The notes below the pieces were generated by a model, which was not told the DNA's origin, did not search any database, and worked only from the letters and a program-made list of their open reading frames with translations. From positions 5,091,801 through 5,155,800 of the forward strand of contig CP099854.1 in the NCBI GenBank assembly GCA_030062745.1: a stretch of 64,000 nucleotides of DNA, read 5' to 3'. Position numbers and translations under genes: made by a program. Origin of the DNA: Capitulum mitella. Taxonomy: Eukaryota > Arthropoda > Thecostraca > Pollicipedomorpha > Pollicipedidae. How positions within the stretch are numbered: the stretch's first letter is position 1; every line of letters starts with the position of its first letter. Positions 1-12,182 of the stretch are shown here, piece by piece.

Positions 1-944
1 CCCACACCCCCCAGGATCCCCATTTCCCGCGCCCTTGCGGTAAGTGCTCTGCTCCGGCACGCTGCGATAGCGTGGGATGGTTGAAAACTCGCTGATAGAT
101 GGCAGCAGGGTCGGCAAAGATCCCGTGGCGGGCTTCCGACTACATACGACGCTAATGGTCAGTTCCAACTGATGTGTGGAAAATAAGCCACAAACAAACA
201 AAACAGATCCGGTGTGGAGGGACTGCAGATAATTGTCCGTTTCGTTGTTACCCCAGCCTGCCTGCCAATTGTACACTTTTGGTTAGTGTGTCGAATGTGT
301 CATAGGTCTGAAATCGGCTGCCAAGTGCTAATTATACAAATCTTGCCTGATATTTCGATATGTCGAATGCCTCGTATCGGCTACGTCGATGTCTCGCATC
401 GACTGCTAACTTTACTCGTTTTACAGCACAACAGTAGTGTTAATTTAAAGGCCATCGACAAAATCTGTCCAAGACGCATACCTTGTGTTATTCTTTATGT
501 TAACTCTTCAGACTTGTAAGAACTTGTCATAAAATAGTCGTATTTGTGTATATTATGTTCGTAATCGTCAGTAAAATTTCCGGATTGCGACCGAGATCTG
601 GTGTTTAAACTCTACAATATAATTTGGCCGCGCTTTATTTGATACCGATTTCACCGCTAAATTCGTATTGACGGCAACACCCCGGGTCCCTCCTTACCCG
701 TCTCAAGGCTAAACAACCCAGAACCTGAGCTGTGAACGTAACCCCGTTTCCATGACAGGATTTGTTTACAAGTCGGATTTCCCCCGGGAGACAAATCGGG
801 ATTTCAAGTGGCGTTTCCGTGACCATGCACAAGAAATCGGGATTACATTCGAGATTTCAGGGTCCGGATTACTTCGGGAAATCTCGGCTTTGCCGCCAAT
901 TATGGCGCGTGTGTGACATTTCCCTTGAGAACGTACAGAAATCT
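1..944. other. Left flank, no gene recognised
   Basis: No open frame here has a recognisable domain or splice-supported structure. Around 745-760 the sequence carries a short motif (TTTCCATGACA) whose inverted counterpart lies near 14876-14886, on the other side of the large element described below. This could be the end of an older element into which the large one inserted. Confidence 0.4.
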
Positions 945-1150
945 ATTCCATAGCACACAGACGACTGACTGACGCCCGACGAGACACAGGACTTGGCCCA
1001 AGACTTTGGATACCTGAGTCCAAGAGACTGTGTGTCCTAACTCACAAACAAACAAACAAACATATTCCATAGTACGACTGACTGACGCCCGACGAGACGC
1101 AAGACTTGACCCAAGACTGGACACCTGAACCAAAGAGGCTGTGTGTCCTA
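945..1150 (+). repeat. Tandem duplication, ~119-bp unit, two copies
   Basis: Two adjacent copies start at 945 and 1064 and share an ATTCCATAG start, a GACTGACTGACGCCCGACGAGAC core and a GTGTGTCCTA end. The second copy is cut at its GTGTGTCCTA by the 13.4-kb element, and its continuation (CTCACAAACAAAC then CATATTCC) resumes at about 14529. The first copy therefore acts as an internal empty site that dates the insertion after the duplication. Confidence 0.75.
1141..1150 (+). repeat. Left target-site duplication of the 13.4-kb element
   Basis: GTGTGTCCTA lies immediately outside the left end and recurs at 14519-14528 immediately outside the right end, in the same orientation. The exact length could be 8 to 10 bp, because the outermost bases of the two inverted ends differ slightly. 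Confidence 0.7.
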
Positions 1151-2075
1151 TTGATTGAGCAGGCTTCCCACTTCTCATAACTCTAAAAACCCACGTAGTT
1201 GCCAAGCCATATTGGTGTCAAAAGATGCGCAATTGAAAAATAGGTCAAATGCAGGCTTTTGTGCCTTATCAATGCCACAGCTTCTCCAAAATAACCTTTT
1301 GAAGTGGTTCAGTCACCGACCGCCTTCACAATTAGCACGACGGCAAAGCACGGAGCATCCCCGCGAAACAGATCAATGCCAACCCACAAGGGTCGACAGT
1401 TTGCGAAGGTTTCGTGAAATATGACGTCACTGAAAGATATACTAAAATGCAGCAATCTCGAAACTCGAAAAAAGGAATCTGGCGGTATTGAAACGGGACA
1501 GGTCGAGGTGGACTGGGACCGATCAAGGACAGGCGCGTTGCCTGGGAGAGAACAGGGACAGAGAAGGATAATCGGGATTACACATGGCTATGGAATCGGA
1601 CCGGGATGGGATAGGGAGAGAGATCAGGACTGTATGGGGACGGGCATTGAAGGGTATTGAAACTGGACGGTGAAAAGACGCTGGGACAGGAAAGGGGCAA
1701 GTTAAGAGATGGTTGCGGGGCGGGAACAGAGAGGGACGGAAAAGGGAAGGGAACAAGGTTTGGTAACTATGGAGAGGGATAGTAACGGGTCAGGCGCAAT
1801 GATGGGGTATTGGACGAAGCCAATAACCCGTCGTTGGCTGGGGCGTTTCACCACTTTCCATTGACGAGGAGGCTTAACCCGGAGCGCCCCCTCCCCACCT
1901 ATCTCGAGAACCAATCGCCCGATTCGGCTGATTCAAACGGCAATCGATAGCGCCGAAACGTGCGGTCATGTGACATATGCATTGTTTACTTTTGGTTGCC
2001 TAATCGCAATGAGAAGCAGACCGAGACTGATCTTGACATAGCAATATGTCTCTGGCAGCCTCACCGACGCAGCCA
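1151..2075 (+). repeat. Left inverted arm of the 13.4-kb element
   Basis: Near-identical in inverted orientation to 14518 down to about 13651 and then 8700 down to about 8575. Positions 1480-1790 are a purine-rich degenerate repeat (GGGACAGG, GGAAAGGGG), and 1900-1960 holds the CGATTCGGCTGATTCAAACG segment that is also present at 16280-16350. Open frames here are products of the repeat and are not called as genes. Confidence 0.75.
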
Positions 2076-2369
2076 GAGAGGGCTGCCCCCTCTCCTTTGG
2101 CCCGCATTTTTTTTAGTAAAATGAGGGCCCAACTGGCGCACATTAGCCTCTCCCGAGAGGCGGGGAGTGCCCAGAACGACGAGAGTCTGGCAGTAAATGC
2201 GGTGGGGTATCAGCCTCGGCTCCCCCAGTATCTGATGCTGAGGGCGGCCACGTTCGCTCCCGCTCGGCCACCTTTCCGGCCTAACGGTTTTTTTTTTTTT
2301 TTTTGGGGGGGGGCATCTGCGACGCCAGTGCCCAATAAGAGCGCACAAGCCCATTCCGCGACCATAAAA

Positions 2370-4737
2370 ACAGCCCACATTCAGCCCAGATTCGGCCCAG
2401 CCCAGATTCGGTAGGGAATTCCCTTTACGGGCCGATAACTCCCACAGAACTTAAGAAACCTGGTTTTGCCACACATCAAATGAAAGCACTCGTTAACCCA
2501 AACACAACTGTGCAAAGAAAAATCACCTACCTTGTCTATGGGGAAAGTTATAGACGATTGAAAAAATCATGTCAATGGGGCGGCCCCTACGATTTTCTCC
2601 AAAATTGGCACCTTAAACCACCGACACAAGCCCATCAATCTGGCTGAAGAAACCCTATGGGCCATTGAAATCTAAGGGGTCAAAACCCCCTGGGAAAATT
2701 AAACACAAGTTTTACAGCTTAAACAGCGCCACGCATAGGCCGAATGACACATCAAATGAAAGCACTCGTTAACCCAAACACAACTGTGCAAAGAAAAATC
2801 ACCTACCTTGTCTATGGGGAAAGTTATGGACGATCGAAAAAATCATGTCAACGGGGCGGCCCCTACGATTTTCTCCAAAATTGACACCTTAAACCATCGA
2901 CACAAGCCCATCAATCTGGCTGAAGAAACCCTATGGGCCATTGAAATCTAAGGGGTCAAAACCCCCTAGAAAAAAACCCCTAGGAAAACTAAAAACGCGT
3001 TTTACAGCTTAAACAACGCCACGACTACGCCGAATGACACATCAAATGAAAGCACTCGTTAACCCAAATACAACTGTGCAAAGAAAAATCACCTACCTTG
3101 TCTATGGGGAAAGTTATGGACGATCGAAAAAATCATGTCAACGGGGCGGCCCCTACGATTTTCTCCAAAATTGACACCTTGAACCATCGACACAAGCCGA
3201 TCAATCTGGCTGAAGAAACCCTATGGGCCATTGAAATCTAAGGGATCTGAATGGATGAAATCTAAATCTAATCCAAAAAAGTGTTTTTGCCTCTTTTGTT
3301 CATTCATTTCTTAGAAGACCAATCCTTCTATTTTTGTAACCCTGTGAACGCCCATGAATTTTCTCAAAGTTTCAGATTTGTGCACCCATGGTAAAAGCCC
3401 TATCCATAATCTCTCGGTTCATGCCAGTTTCATCGAAATCGGTCGATAAACAAGGGAGTTATAAGAAGTCCAAAAATAGCCCTGATTTTGACATTTTTGC
3501 CCTTGTATCCATACATTTCAAAATTTTGAAATTTCTTTTTATAAAAATGTAGTTCACGTCATGGAGAATCGATTGCCGTTTGTTGCGAGAAAATCAGATG
3601 TGTAGTTCTCGAGATCTTAGGGGGGTGGGGCCGAATCCGTCCCCCAGCCGGGAATCGGCCATACCGTCTAGCCCTCCGGCAACAGGCTTAAACAGCAAGA
3701 AAACCGACAAGATTAGTCTCCTGCGACACCAGAATCTGCATCATTTAATTGAGTGCATAGAAATGGATGTGGGGATCGGACAGTGACATGTAAACAATAG
3801 ATACCTTGCTTACAGTGGTGGAGATCGAGAGCGCAGCCAATAGAGCACGAAACCAGCAAACTATATACGTATTTGGGTTAACGAGTGCAATGACCCATAG
3901 GGTTTCTTCAGCCAGATTGATGGGCTTGTGTCGATGGTTTAAGGTGTCAATTTTGGAGAAAATCGTAGGGGCCGCCCCGTTGACATGATTTTTTCGATCG
4001 TCCATAACTTTCCCCATAGACAAGGTAGGTGATTTTTCTTTGCACAGTTGTGTTTGGGTTAACGAGTGCTTTCATTTGATGTGTCATTCGGCGTAGTCGT
4101 GGCGTTGTTTAAGCTGTAAAACGCGTTTTTAGTTTTCCTAGGGGGTTTTGACCCCTTAGATTTCAATGGCCCATAGGGTTTCTTCAGCCAGATTGATGGG
4201 CTTGTGTCGATGGTTTAAGGTGTCAATTTTGGAGAAAATCGTAGGGGCCGCCCCATTGACATGATTTTTTCGATCGTCCATAACTTTCCCCATAGACAAG
4301 GTAGGTGATTTTTCTTTGCACAGTTGTGTTTGGGTTAACGAGTGCTTTCATTTGATGTGTCATTCGGCCTATGCGTGGCGCTGTTTAAGCTGTAAAACTT
4401 GTGTTTAATTTTCCCAGGGGGTTTTGACCCCTTAGATTTCAATGGCCCATAGGGTTTCTTCAGCCAGAGTGATGGGCTTGTGTCGGTGGTTTAAGGTGCC
4501 AATTTTGGAGAAAATCGTAGGGGCCGCCCCATTGACATGATTTTTTCGATCGTCCATAACTTTCCCCATAGACAAGGTAGGTGATTTTTCTTTGCACAGT
4601 TGTGTTTGGGTTAACGAGTGCTTTCATTTGATGTGTGGCAAAGCCAGGTTTCTTAAGTTCTGTGGGAGTTATCGGCCCGTAAAGGGAATTCCCTACCGAA
4701 TCTGGGCTGGGCCGAATCTGGGCTGAATGTGGGCTGT
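2370..4737. repeat. 2.4-kb palindrome (foldback) with tandem units in each arm
   Basis: The outer ends are ACAGCCCACATTCAGCCC at 2370 and its reverse complement ending at 4737. Each arm (about 2370-3245 and 3870-4737) carries about three tandem units of 276-290 bp, beginning near ACACATCAAATGAAAGCAC (2471, 2747, 3037) and containing CTACCTTGTCTATGGGGAAAG. The spacer (3246-3869) contains a truncated, inverted copy of the TTAA-flanked repeat. No protein is encoded. This could be a foldback transposon or a palindromic amplification of a satellite; no clear target duplication was seen. Confidence 0.75.
3272..3691 (-). mobile_element. Truncated TTAA-flanked (piggyBac-like) non-autonomous element
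   Basis: This is the reverse complement of the first ~420 bp of the family found complete at 9229, 53341 and 62549. It includes the GATTGCCGTTTGTTGCGA segment and a decayed end next to a TTAA at 3688-3691. It forms most of the spacer of the palindrome, and the rest of the element is absent. Confidence 0.7.
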
Positions 4738-7700
4738 CTTCCGTTACATGCGGGATCCTAGTATAAACGCACAAACACGTAAAGTGGAACATCAAGTCGA
4801 AAAAAATTTCTAACACATCGGCACACACGGGCGATCATACGCACTGACACAAGGGAATCCCTTCGTAAGCGGCCGAACCCTCTTTGGCCCTACCCGGGAG
4901 AAGCCACGATACGGAGTGCCCCGATTTTTGGGCCAGCGCTACCGACACACGTCCACCTCAGCGCACGCACGCGCGGGAGCCGGCCGCGCAGGCGCGAGCA
5001 CCCGCTCCCGGCGGCCGCGCCCCTCCGCCGCACGACGCCAACCAATACACACCGCACCGTGGCCATCTAAAGGTCAAGGTCACAGACCGGGCTCATTCTT
5101 ACGCCCTTGATAATGGACCATGCAGTATATGTTTCTGGCTCATTTGGCTCTGAGATTCCTAAAAAAAAAAATGCTTTCAAAAGGCTTTGGGCACAAAAAA
5201 TGGCCTTAGTTTTGATCCTTGTGCCCTTGATCCCCGTGCCCGATCCCTGTGTCTGTACCCCTGCTTGTTTGTTTGCCTGTCTGACTGTCTGTCCGTCTCT
5301 CTGACAGTTTGTGATTCTACCAGTCGGTCAACCGTTAGCTTTGTTCATCTTACCTAAGGTGTGTCAGTCAGTCTGTCAATCGTCCGACAGTCATAAGGCC
5401 TGTCCGGCTCTCTCCACTTCCGTCCTCCTCTGTCCGTCGGTCTAACCTTGTCATGCCGTCATCGCATATGCTTACTGCCTCAGTCATCCTTTTATCGTCT
5501 CGTCCCAGTCCCCTTTCCTGTCTTTTCCCGTTCCCGTTCAACCCTCCTGCATGCTTTCTTAATACACCTGACGGGCCATCGTCAGTTTTTTACGGAGGTC
5601 AGAGCTCGTGACGGAGTCAGTGTAATGCCTGTTTCAACGCCGAGGAGAATCGGATTTGTAGCAACATCGATTGCTACAGAGGGAATGTCCTACAATCAGT
5701 TCAAATTAAAAAAAACAATGGTTTCTGCTTTACTCCGTACCTGTCCCTGCTTTGCTACGGTCCCCATCCCTGTTCCGCTCTATTGCTGTCCCAGTCACCC
5801 TCCCTGACAATATCCCGTCCTTGTTCCCTCCCTTCTCAGTCCACCCTTCATGTCTATGTTCTGTCTGTCTCCCGCCCGCGTCCCGTTGAGTTCCCCTACC
5901 TTGTCCACGTCCCGTCTCAGTTCCACCTAACTTTTCCCATCCCAGTCCCTCTCCCTGTTTCTGCTCACAGTACCTCCCTTCTCTGTCCCGTCCATGTCCA
6001 CCCTCCTTACATATGTTCCGTCTCAGTGCCCCACCACTGTCCCGTCCCGCAACATTCCCTGTCCCTGTCCCTCCCCAGAGCACCCTCCTTATCCCTGCAT
6101 CTTGACACAGTTTTCTCTTCCTTCCCCTCCAGGTTCTACCCCTCTTCCTGTCCCGACCCGGTCCATCTCCGAGCCGCCACATTTGCCTGCCATGGCAGGT
6201 ACGTATGCGTCACTCCATCTCTACGTCCATCCGCTTGTCCATCTGTCTGTTGGTTTGTCCGTCCCTTAACCTCTGCTGGGCTGAGGGGGTTCATGACCCT
6301 GTCCAGTTTTCTGACGCTAACAAGAAAATGAAAAGGCGCAGAGATACCAAATTTGGCGTGTCTTTTCATACATCATATTGACATGTGTCATTCTCCAAAC
6401 TCGGTTTCACCTCAGGTCATTAACGTAAGACAGGTCATGTAAAACCATGTTCCAAAGGATGAAAGTGGCATAACATTTTGTTGAACGTTTAGCATGAAAC
6501 TTGCATAATGGTAGAGCATGGCAAATGTAACAATGCTGCTGTTTTGACTTAGTCGGAAGTTTCCAGGTCATTGACCTTAGGTCAGCTAAATTTTTGGCGT
6601 TTTCGCGTTTGCTGTTGAGTTGCGATGTGGAAGGTCTCTTTTTGTTGTGCGCCCGGACACAATGGTAGTTTCAGCGAGATTTCAGCATATGACAGCAGTT
6701 CGAGCGAGGTCAGAGGCACCAGTTTATTTCCGGGCGCCGCCTGCCCAATCCTTGGCCGGGGATCGGGTGAACACCAACGAAAGACACGGACGTCGGCAGT
6801 CAGATTCCTGCATGTGGGACTGACTCGGTGATTATGAAGCTGACATATACAACTTGGTGCTTCTCACATTATTTCACACGCAGTTGTACCCCACTGTACC
6901 CTGTGACCTGAGGTCAGGCCACTTCTCATACGGAATTATCAGACCCGCAACTGAGTACAGATCTTTAGTTTATATTCTTTAAGTGTTTATTGGTAGTCGC
7001 ATGTGCTTCGGAAGCGCTAATATATCGTATGAACTTATTTTCCAAGGGTAATCCAATCCCATATGACCTACGATGACCTGATTTGACCGTCTGAAATCTA
7101 ATGCTCGTTTTCACGGCCAGCGCACGTTGTAACCCTTTGCAGTCTGTAATGCCCCAGTTCTCTTATTTTTGGTCGCCAAAATGAAAACCCCTGACGTCGC
7201 AAAAATAGTTTCCCGCCAAACATCCGGTTCTTGTATGGCGGCCGCCGTCCGGCTTCTGAGTGACTCGTGTGAATAAATGATTTGCGATGCGAATGTCATG
7301 AAGAATAAAGGTATTATATGATCCAGTGTTATATAATTTTATGCTGTACCGTGCTCCATCAATGGCAATGTGGCAGACGACATGACAGACACCAGAAACG
7401 CCCGAAGTATACGGATGTTTCAGTACCTTGACCTACGTTGACCTTGTTTCAGTTTAATATGATATTTACAGAAGTCATACGCGTGCCATATGTGACACAT
7501 TTTCGACGTATACCACCAAGACACAATCATATATTCAGAAAGTAGGAGACACCTACCCTTACAGGAAGGCAATGTTTTACCTTCATTTTCCAAATTTCCT
7601 CGAAATGGCCAAATTTGGCCTCAGGTGCCCTTTTCCCTTCCAAATAGACCAATCAGGCCTTGTGCTTACTCATGAACTTCTTTACAGCCACATAGAACCT

Positions 7701-8574
7701 TTGGTTATCGAAATTTTCCGGCAAAAATTCAACAGAGGATGACCTGTGGTGAGCTTAATTGAGAAAAATACTTTATTTACAAAAAATATCCAGATCCTTT
7801 CAATTGTTTTTTACAAGGGTTTTCAACTGTGTTTTTACTTTTCCTGGGACATTTTACTTCTGGTTTTCGAGATCTTGGCGAATGGAGGGGGTGTCTCATT
7901 AGCCCCCTGGCCCAGTGAAGAGGGATCCGAAGGCCGGCCTAGCGAGGGTTCATGGCACGCGCCACGGGTCAGGCGGCCCAGAGTAATTCGAGATATTGAC
8001 ATGCTCTTTTTGTAGACACTGGTCATTTTCGACTTCATAGCAATAGAGAGACATCGCTAAATTTGGACGTTCTTACATCCCCATCCTCTGACAATGAATT
8101 TTCCTTTGTAGGTCTTGCGTCACGGTTCAGGTGACCCAGACTGACTTTTTGCGCTTTATCTTTTGAAGGCCTCGTGTTGCGATCAGGTAACCCAGACTGA
8201 CACGGTACCTTGTCAGACTTGAGCTTGGGTGACTTTGGCATGGACTGATGAGTTCTGAGAAATGCCGATAAATTTGGACGTTCTAGCTTTCCTCGTTCTT
8301 CACCTTGGATTTGACATCGAATATCGCGAACAACTACAAAAAATGGCATTGTACCCTAAGAAACTGCCGTCCAAGTTGTACGTATAGCACATTGGAACAA
8401 AATTCTATAATGTACCTGGGCAAAAAATGACACTGTAAGTCAATACAATGGTCATATAAAGAAAACGCGAATGCGTACAAAGGTACCGATCTTCGTCCGA
8501 AATTCCACTCCAATCGATCTTCGAATTTCACTCCGTCTGTGACCTTGGCCTTTGATGAGCTTGCATCAAACGCC
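4738..8574. other. Interior of the 13.4-kb element, no gene recognised
   Basis: Positions 5220-6260 are a long pyrimidine-rich tract on the plus strand (CCTGTCCC/GTCCCTGTCC type), which opens long reading frames on both strands without coding features. Positions 6300-7460 contain many AGGTCA/TGACCT half-sites. Short reading frames at 7746-8576 match no family I know. No transposase motif was seen. Confidence 0.4.
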
Positions 8575-8700
8575 ACTCACAACGAGATCAAGTTGCCAGG
8601 GACATATTGTTACGACAACATCAGTCTCGGTCTGCTTTTCATTTCGATTAGGCAACTCTGGAGGAAACTGTGACTTTGGTAGTTTGATCTGACCTGTGAC
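8575..8700 (-). repeat. Inner part of the right inverted arm
   Basis: GTCTCGGTCTGCTTTTCATT and the adjacent GATTAGGCAACT are the inverted match of 1990-2060. The arm is interrupted at 8700 by the hAT element and resumes at 13651. This shows that the hAT insertion came after the arm was in place. Confidence 0.7.
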
Positions 8701-9228
8701 TAGGGATGCACCTGATCGGGGTTTTGTGATCCGACCGGATACCGGATATGCCGGATCGGGGCGCCGGATATCCGGCCGGATACCGGATATTATGCTTACA
8801 TGTTTTTATTTACTATTTCTATTGAAAGCATGGAACCGAAAAGACTGAATAAAAAAAGAAAAATGTGTGAAACTGAAAAAAAATGAGTGAAAAATGTCAA
8901 CAGTTTGTGAGTCATCCCCTAGTGCATAAACTTACTGTGAGGTTTCCATAGGTTTCCTTGTAATAAATAAATAGATGAGCAAAGAACACAACAATGATAG
9001 CGGAGCTCACCATCTCCCACTGCAGGCAAGGGTATTGGTGTAGCCACGATTCAGAAATAGGGGAGGGAGGAACAAGCTGGCTGCAGTCCACCAAGAACAT
9101 GTAGGGCGAGGGGTAGAAATAACTTTTTTCTGGCGCTGCACGACAACTTACGGCTGAAAGTCCTTTTGTTGGATTTCAGAGTGCAAGAAATAGTGTCTCT
9201 AATGGGAACTTCCTATTTGCTACCTTAA

Positions 9229-10439
9229 CCCTATTCCCGGAGGGCTAAGCGGTATGGTCGATTCCCGGCAGGGGGGCGGATTCGCCCCCCCCCCCGAGAT
9301 CTCGAGAACTACTCGTCCGATTTCATCGCAACAAACGGCAATCGATTTGCCGTCACGTGAACTACATTTTTATAGAAAGAAATTTTCAAAATTTCGAAAT
9401 TTGTTGATACAGGGGGACAAAAATGTCAAAATGGAGGGTACTTTTGGACTTCTTATAACTCCGTTGTCTATGGACCGATTTCAATGAAACTGGCATGAAT
9501 CGAGAGATTGTGAATAGGGCTTTTACCATGGGTCCACAAATCTCATTTTTTTAAGAAAATTCATGGGCGTTCACAGGGTTTCAAAAATAGGAGAATTAGT
9601 TTTCTAACAACTGAATGAATAAACAAGGTAAAAACACTTTTTTGGCTTCTGCTAGTCATGCTATGCTACAGAAGTACAAATCGCATTGCAATGTTTGTAT
9701 AATGTTAGCATAGGCGGTGCCAGGGACATGAAAAAGGGGGAACTGTCATGGTCACACGTTCTTCAGATCAACTTGTGACCTTTGACCTTAAATGACCTCC
9801 AGTGACCTTGGGGTCACCTGGAATGATGTCGGGTGCATTTGATATTATCTGTAAACGTTTTCAATCATTTAAATTCATTCCATTCCAAAAATTTCATTTT
9901 ATGGCTATTGCGATACAGGGTACGCGCACTGACATTTTAGGTCATAGCTCCGTGACCCGACCTGATATCAAGCTGAAACTTGGTACACAAGTAGAGGGCA
10001 CCCTTCTACGTCATACATATTCCGGCTTTGGCGTTTGAAAAAACGGCGCCGAAATTATTGCAAAAAAACAAATTTTGACTCTTGACCTTGACCTCACCTT
10101 GTAAAGTGACCTCAGATAAACAAAATATTGTGTGCACATTGCCCAACAATTTAGCTATATATATATGCATATAAAGTTTTAAGTTCTGTCTTAAAAACTC
10201 TGTTTTTGGCAGACATTTTCCTTTTACCCTGAACAGGGCCAAAATGGCCTGAGATGCCTCCCAAAAACGTTGCCTGGCTCCGCACCTGAGCAAAGTAGAA
10301 TTTTGAGTTTTTGTCACAGCGCGTAGAAAGAACAGCTAGGAAAAGTCACCAAGTTTCGTAAAGCTGCGTTAAAAAGCCTGGAATTGGCAAGCAAAAAAAC
10401 CCAAGGGGGGCGGATTCAGCCCCCCTGCCGTGAATAGGG
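9229..10439 (+). mobile_element. TTAA-flanked piggyBac-like non-autonomous element, copy 1
   Basis: TTAA at 9225-9228 and 10440-10443 flanks an element starting CCCTATTCCCGG and ending in CCGTGAATAGGG, inverted ends of about 12 bp. A G-rich/C-rich pair of inner repeats (GGGGGGCGGATTCGCCCCCC) follows each end. The TTAA target and short ends fit a piggyBac-type MITE. It has no coding capacity. It contains a TGACCTTTGACCT direct repeat at about 9776. Confidence 0.8.
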
Positions 10440-11501
10440 TTAAAAATTAGGGGGGCAAATCGCCACTTCTGGAAAACCGCAAGGGGACATGACAGCCATA
10501 GGTAAGTGCCTCAGAATACGCAGAATACCATTACAGCATCTTCGTGGAACAAGAATACCTGACTTGATAAGCATTCTTTACGATTACTAAAGTATGCCTC
10601 TTGAAGTAACGGATGGGTACTAAGAAATGAAGAAACGAAAACTTTTTAACTACAGGTATTTCTTCAACATTACAGGTTTCACCATTGGCATTTGGCTCGT
10701 GCATGCTAACCACTGTTGGCCTTAAAATCTTGCAGAAATGTGTGAGGAATTTCAATTTAGTTGCAGTCAGGAGGCTATATCAAAGCAAGGTGACTGAAAG
10801 ATTGTCGCGAGACTTGCCCAGGAGAACCCGGAACGACCCAAATCATTTATCTGGAGGCACTGTGAACCCTTCGGGACCCACCAGCGACTGTTAACAGAAC
10901 GCTGGCAACCCTCTAGAGTCGTGCTAATGTTTCCCATGTTGGTGATCACTACCAAACAACCAGACTGAGCATTAACCCGCTCAGTGGAAGGGAGTTTCGC
11001 ACTAGCGCGCTCTGGAAGGGGGGTCTAAAAGTACCCCCCTCCGATCTCGGCAACAGAAAAAGCTAGACACATGAAATTTTACGGACAGGGTCGGGCTTTA
11101 ACGATTTACATTGTGTGCAATTTTCATGACTCTAGGTGGATATCTCCAAGGTCAAATGGGGCGGAAAAGGTCAACTTTGGACACTTCCTCGGCCCGTACA
11201 AGCCATTCCGTACGACTTTTCGAACGAAACGGGGTGTTTGTGGAGCCGATAAAACGTGGAATATGACAACTTCCATTCATTTGGCGTCTTGACTGGGGAT
11301 TTTGGGTTGAGGTCATGTCAGGTCATTGACCTATGGCGTCATTTTTTCATCTTTTACAGATCAGATTTCGAACAACACGGGACAGTTTGAGAGTAAATCA
11401 GGGCGCAACATGTATCTTTTGGCGTATTTTCAATGAAGCTAGCCAACATCGGTGCATTTGGTCATTTTCCAGCATTTGTGTTTCTGTATGTATGTATATG
11501 T

Positions 11502-11975
11502 CTATATGTATATACATGTGAGTATCAATGTGCCAAGCGTGTTTTAGTAGGGTCTTTGAATGCGTATTTCACACATATCGATATATTGCAAAGCAAATCT
11601 GGACCAGGCCACAAAAAGCTGCCCTTGACCTTTGATGACCTTGACCCGAAATGACTCTGGTATATATGTATGTGTATCCATGTATGCATACGTGTTTTTA
11701 TTAGGGTCTTTCAATGCGTGTTTCATTCAAATCGACATGTCGCAGAACAAATCTGGGCCAGGTTACAAGATATTTGACCTAAACCTTTAACGGCCTTGAC
11801 CTTCACTGACCTTGGTATATGTACGCGTATCAGTGTGCGCACACGTGTTTTTATTAAGGCCTTCGAATACATATTTCATACAAACTGACATGTTGCAAAG
11901 CAAATCTGGATCAAGTCATAAACTGTTTGACTTTGACCTTTGATGACCTTGACCCTTAGTAACCCTGGCTGTGGT
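11502..11975 (+). repeat. Tandem array, ~157-bp unit, three copies
   Basis: Three diverged units each hold GTGTTTTATTAGGGTCTTT-like sequence, GCAAAGCAAATCTGGACCAG and a TGACCTTTGATGACCTTGACC-type block. The units begin near 11502, 11661 and 11823. The unit is non-coding and lies inside the hAT element. Confidence 0.7.
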
Positions 11976-12182
11976 CTTGGTACGTCCATCACTTATGCCC
12001 GAATGACATCGCCTGACTGTGTTCAAATGGTAGTCTTAAGTACAACGCTAGTTCCTTCACAACGTTCCCATTCGTCAGCGACAACCGTCGTTTTCGTGAT
12101 GTTTGCCTGACTTCAAATGCTGGAAACTTCAAAAATTTGCAGCTGATTTCCGTTTTTCTATGTCATTCGACCAGTTATTCAA

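Noticed and set aside
2289-2313. Poly-T then poly-G runs as retroposon tails
   Set aside because: Similar T/G or G runs occur at 14631, 33950 and 56113 without flanking duplications or coding sequence, so they are treated as simple sequence.
5783-6331. 182-codon plus-strand open frame rich in Ser and Pro
   Set aside because: Lies in a pyrimidine-rich simple tract (CCTGTCCC type) that opens frames by composition.
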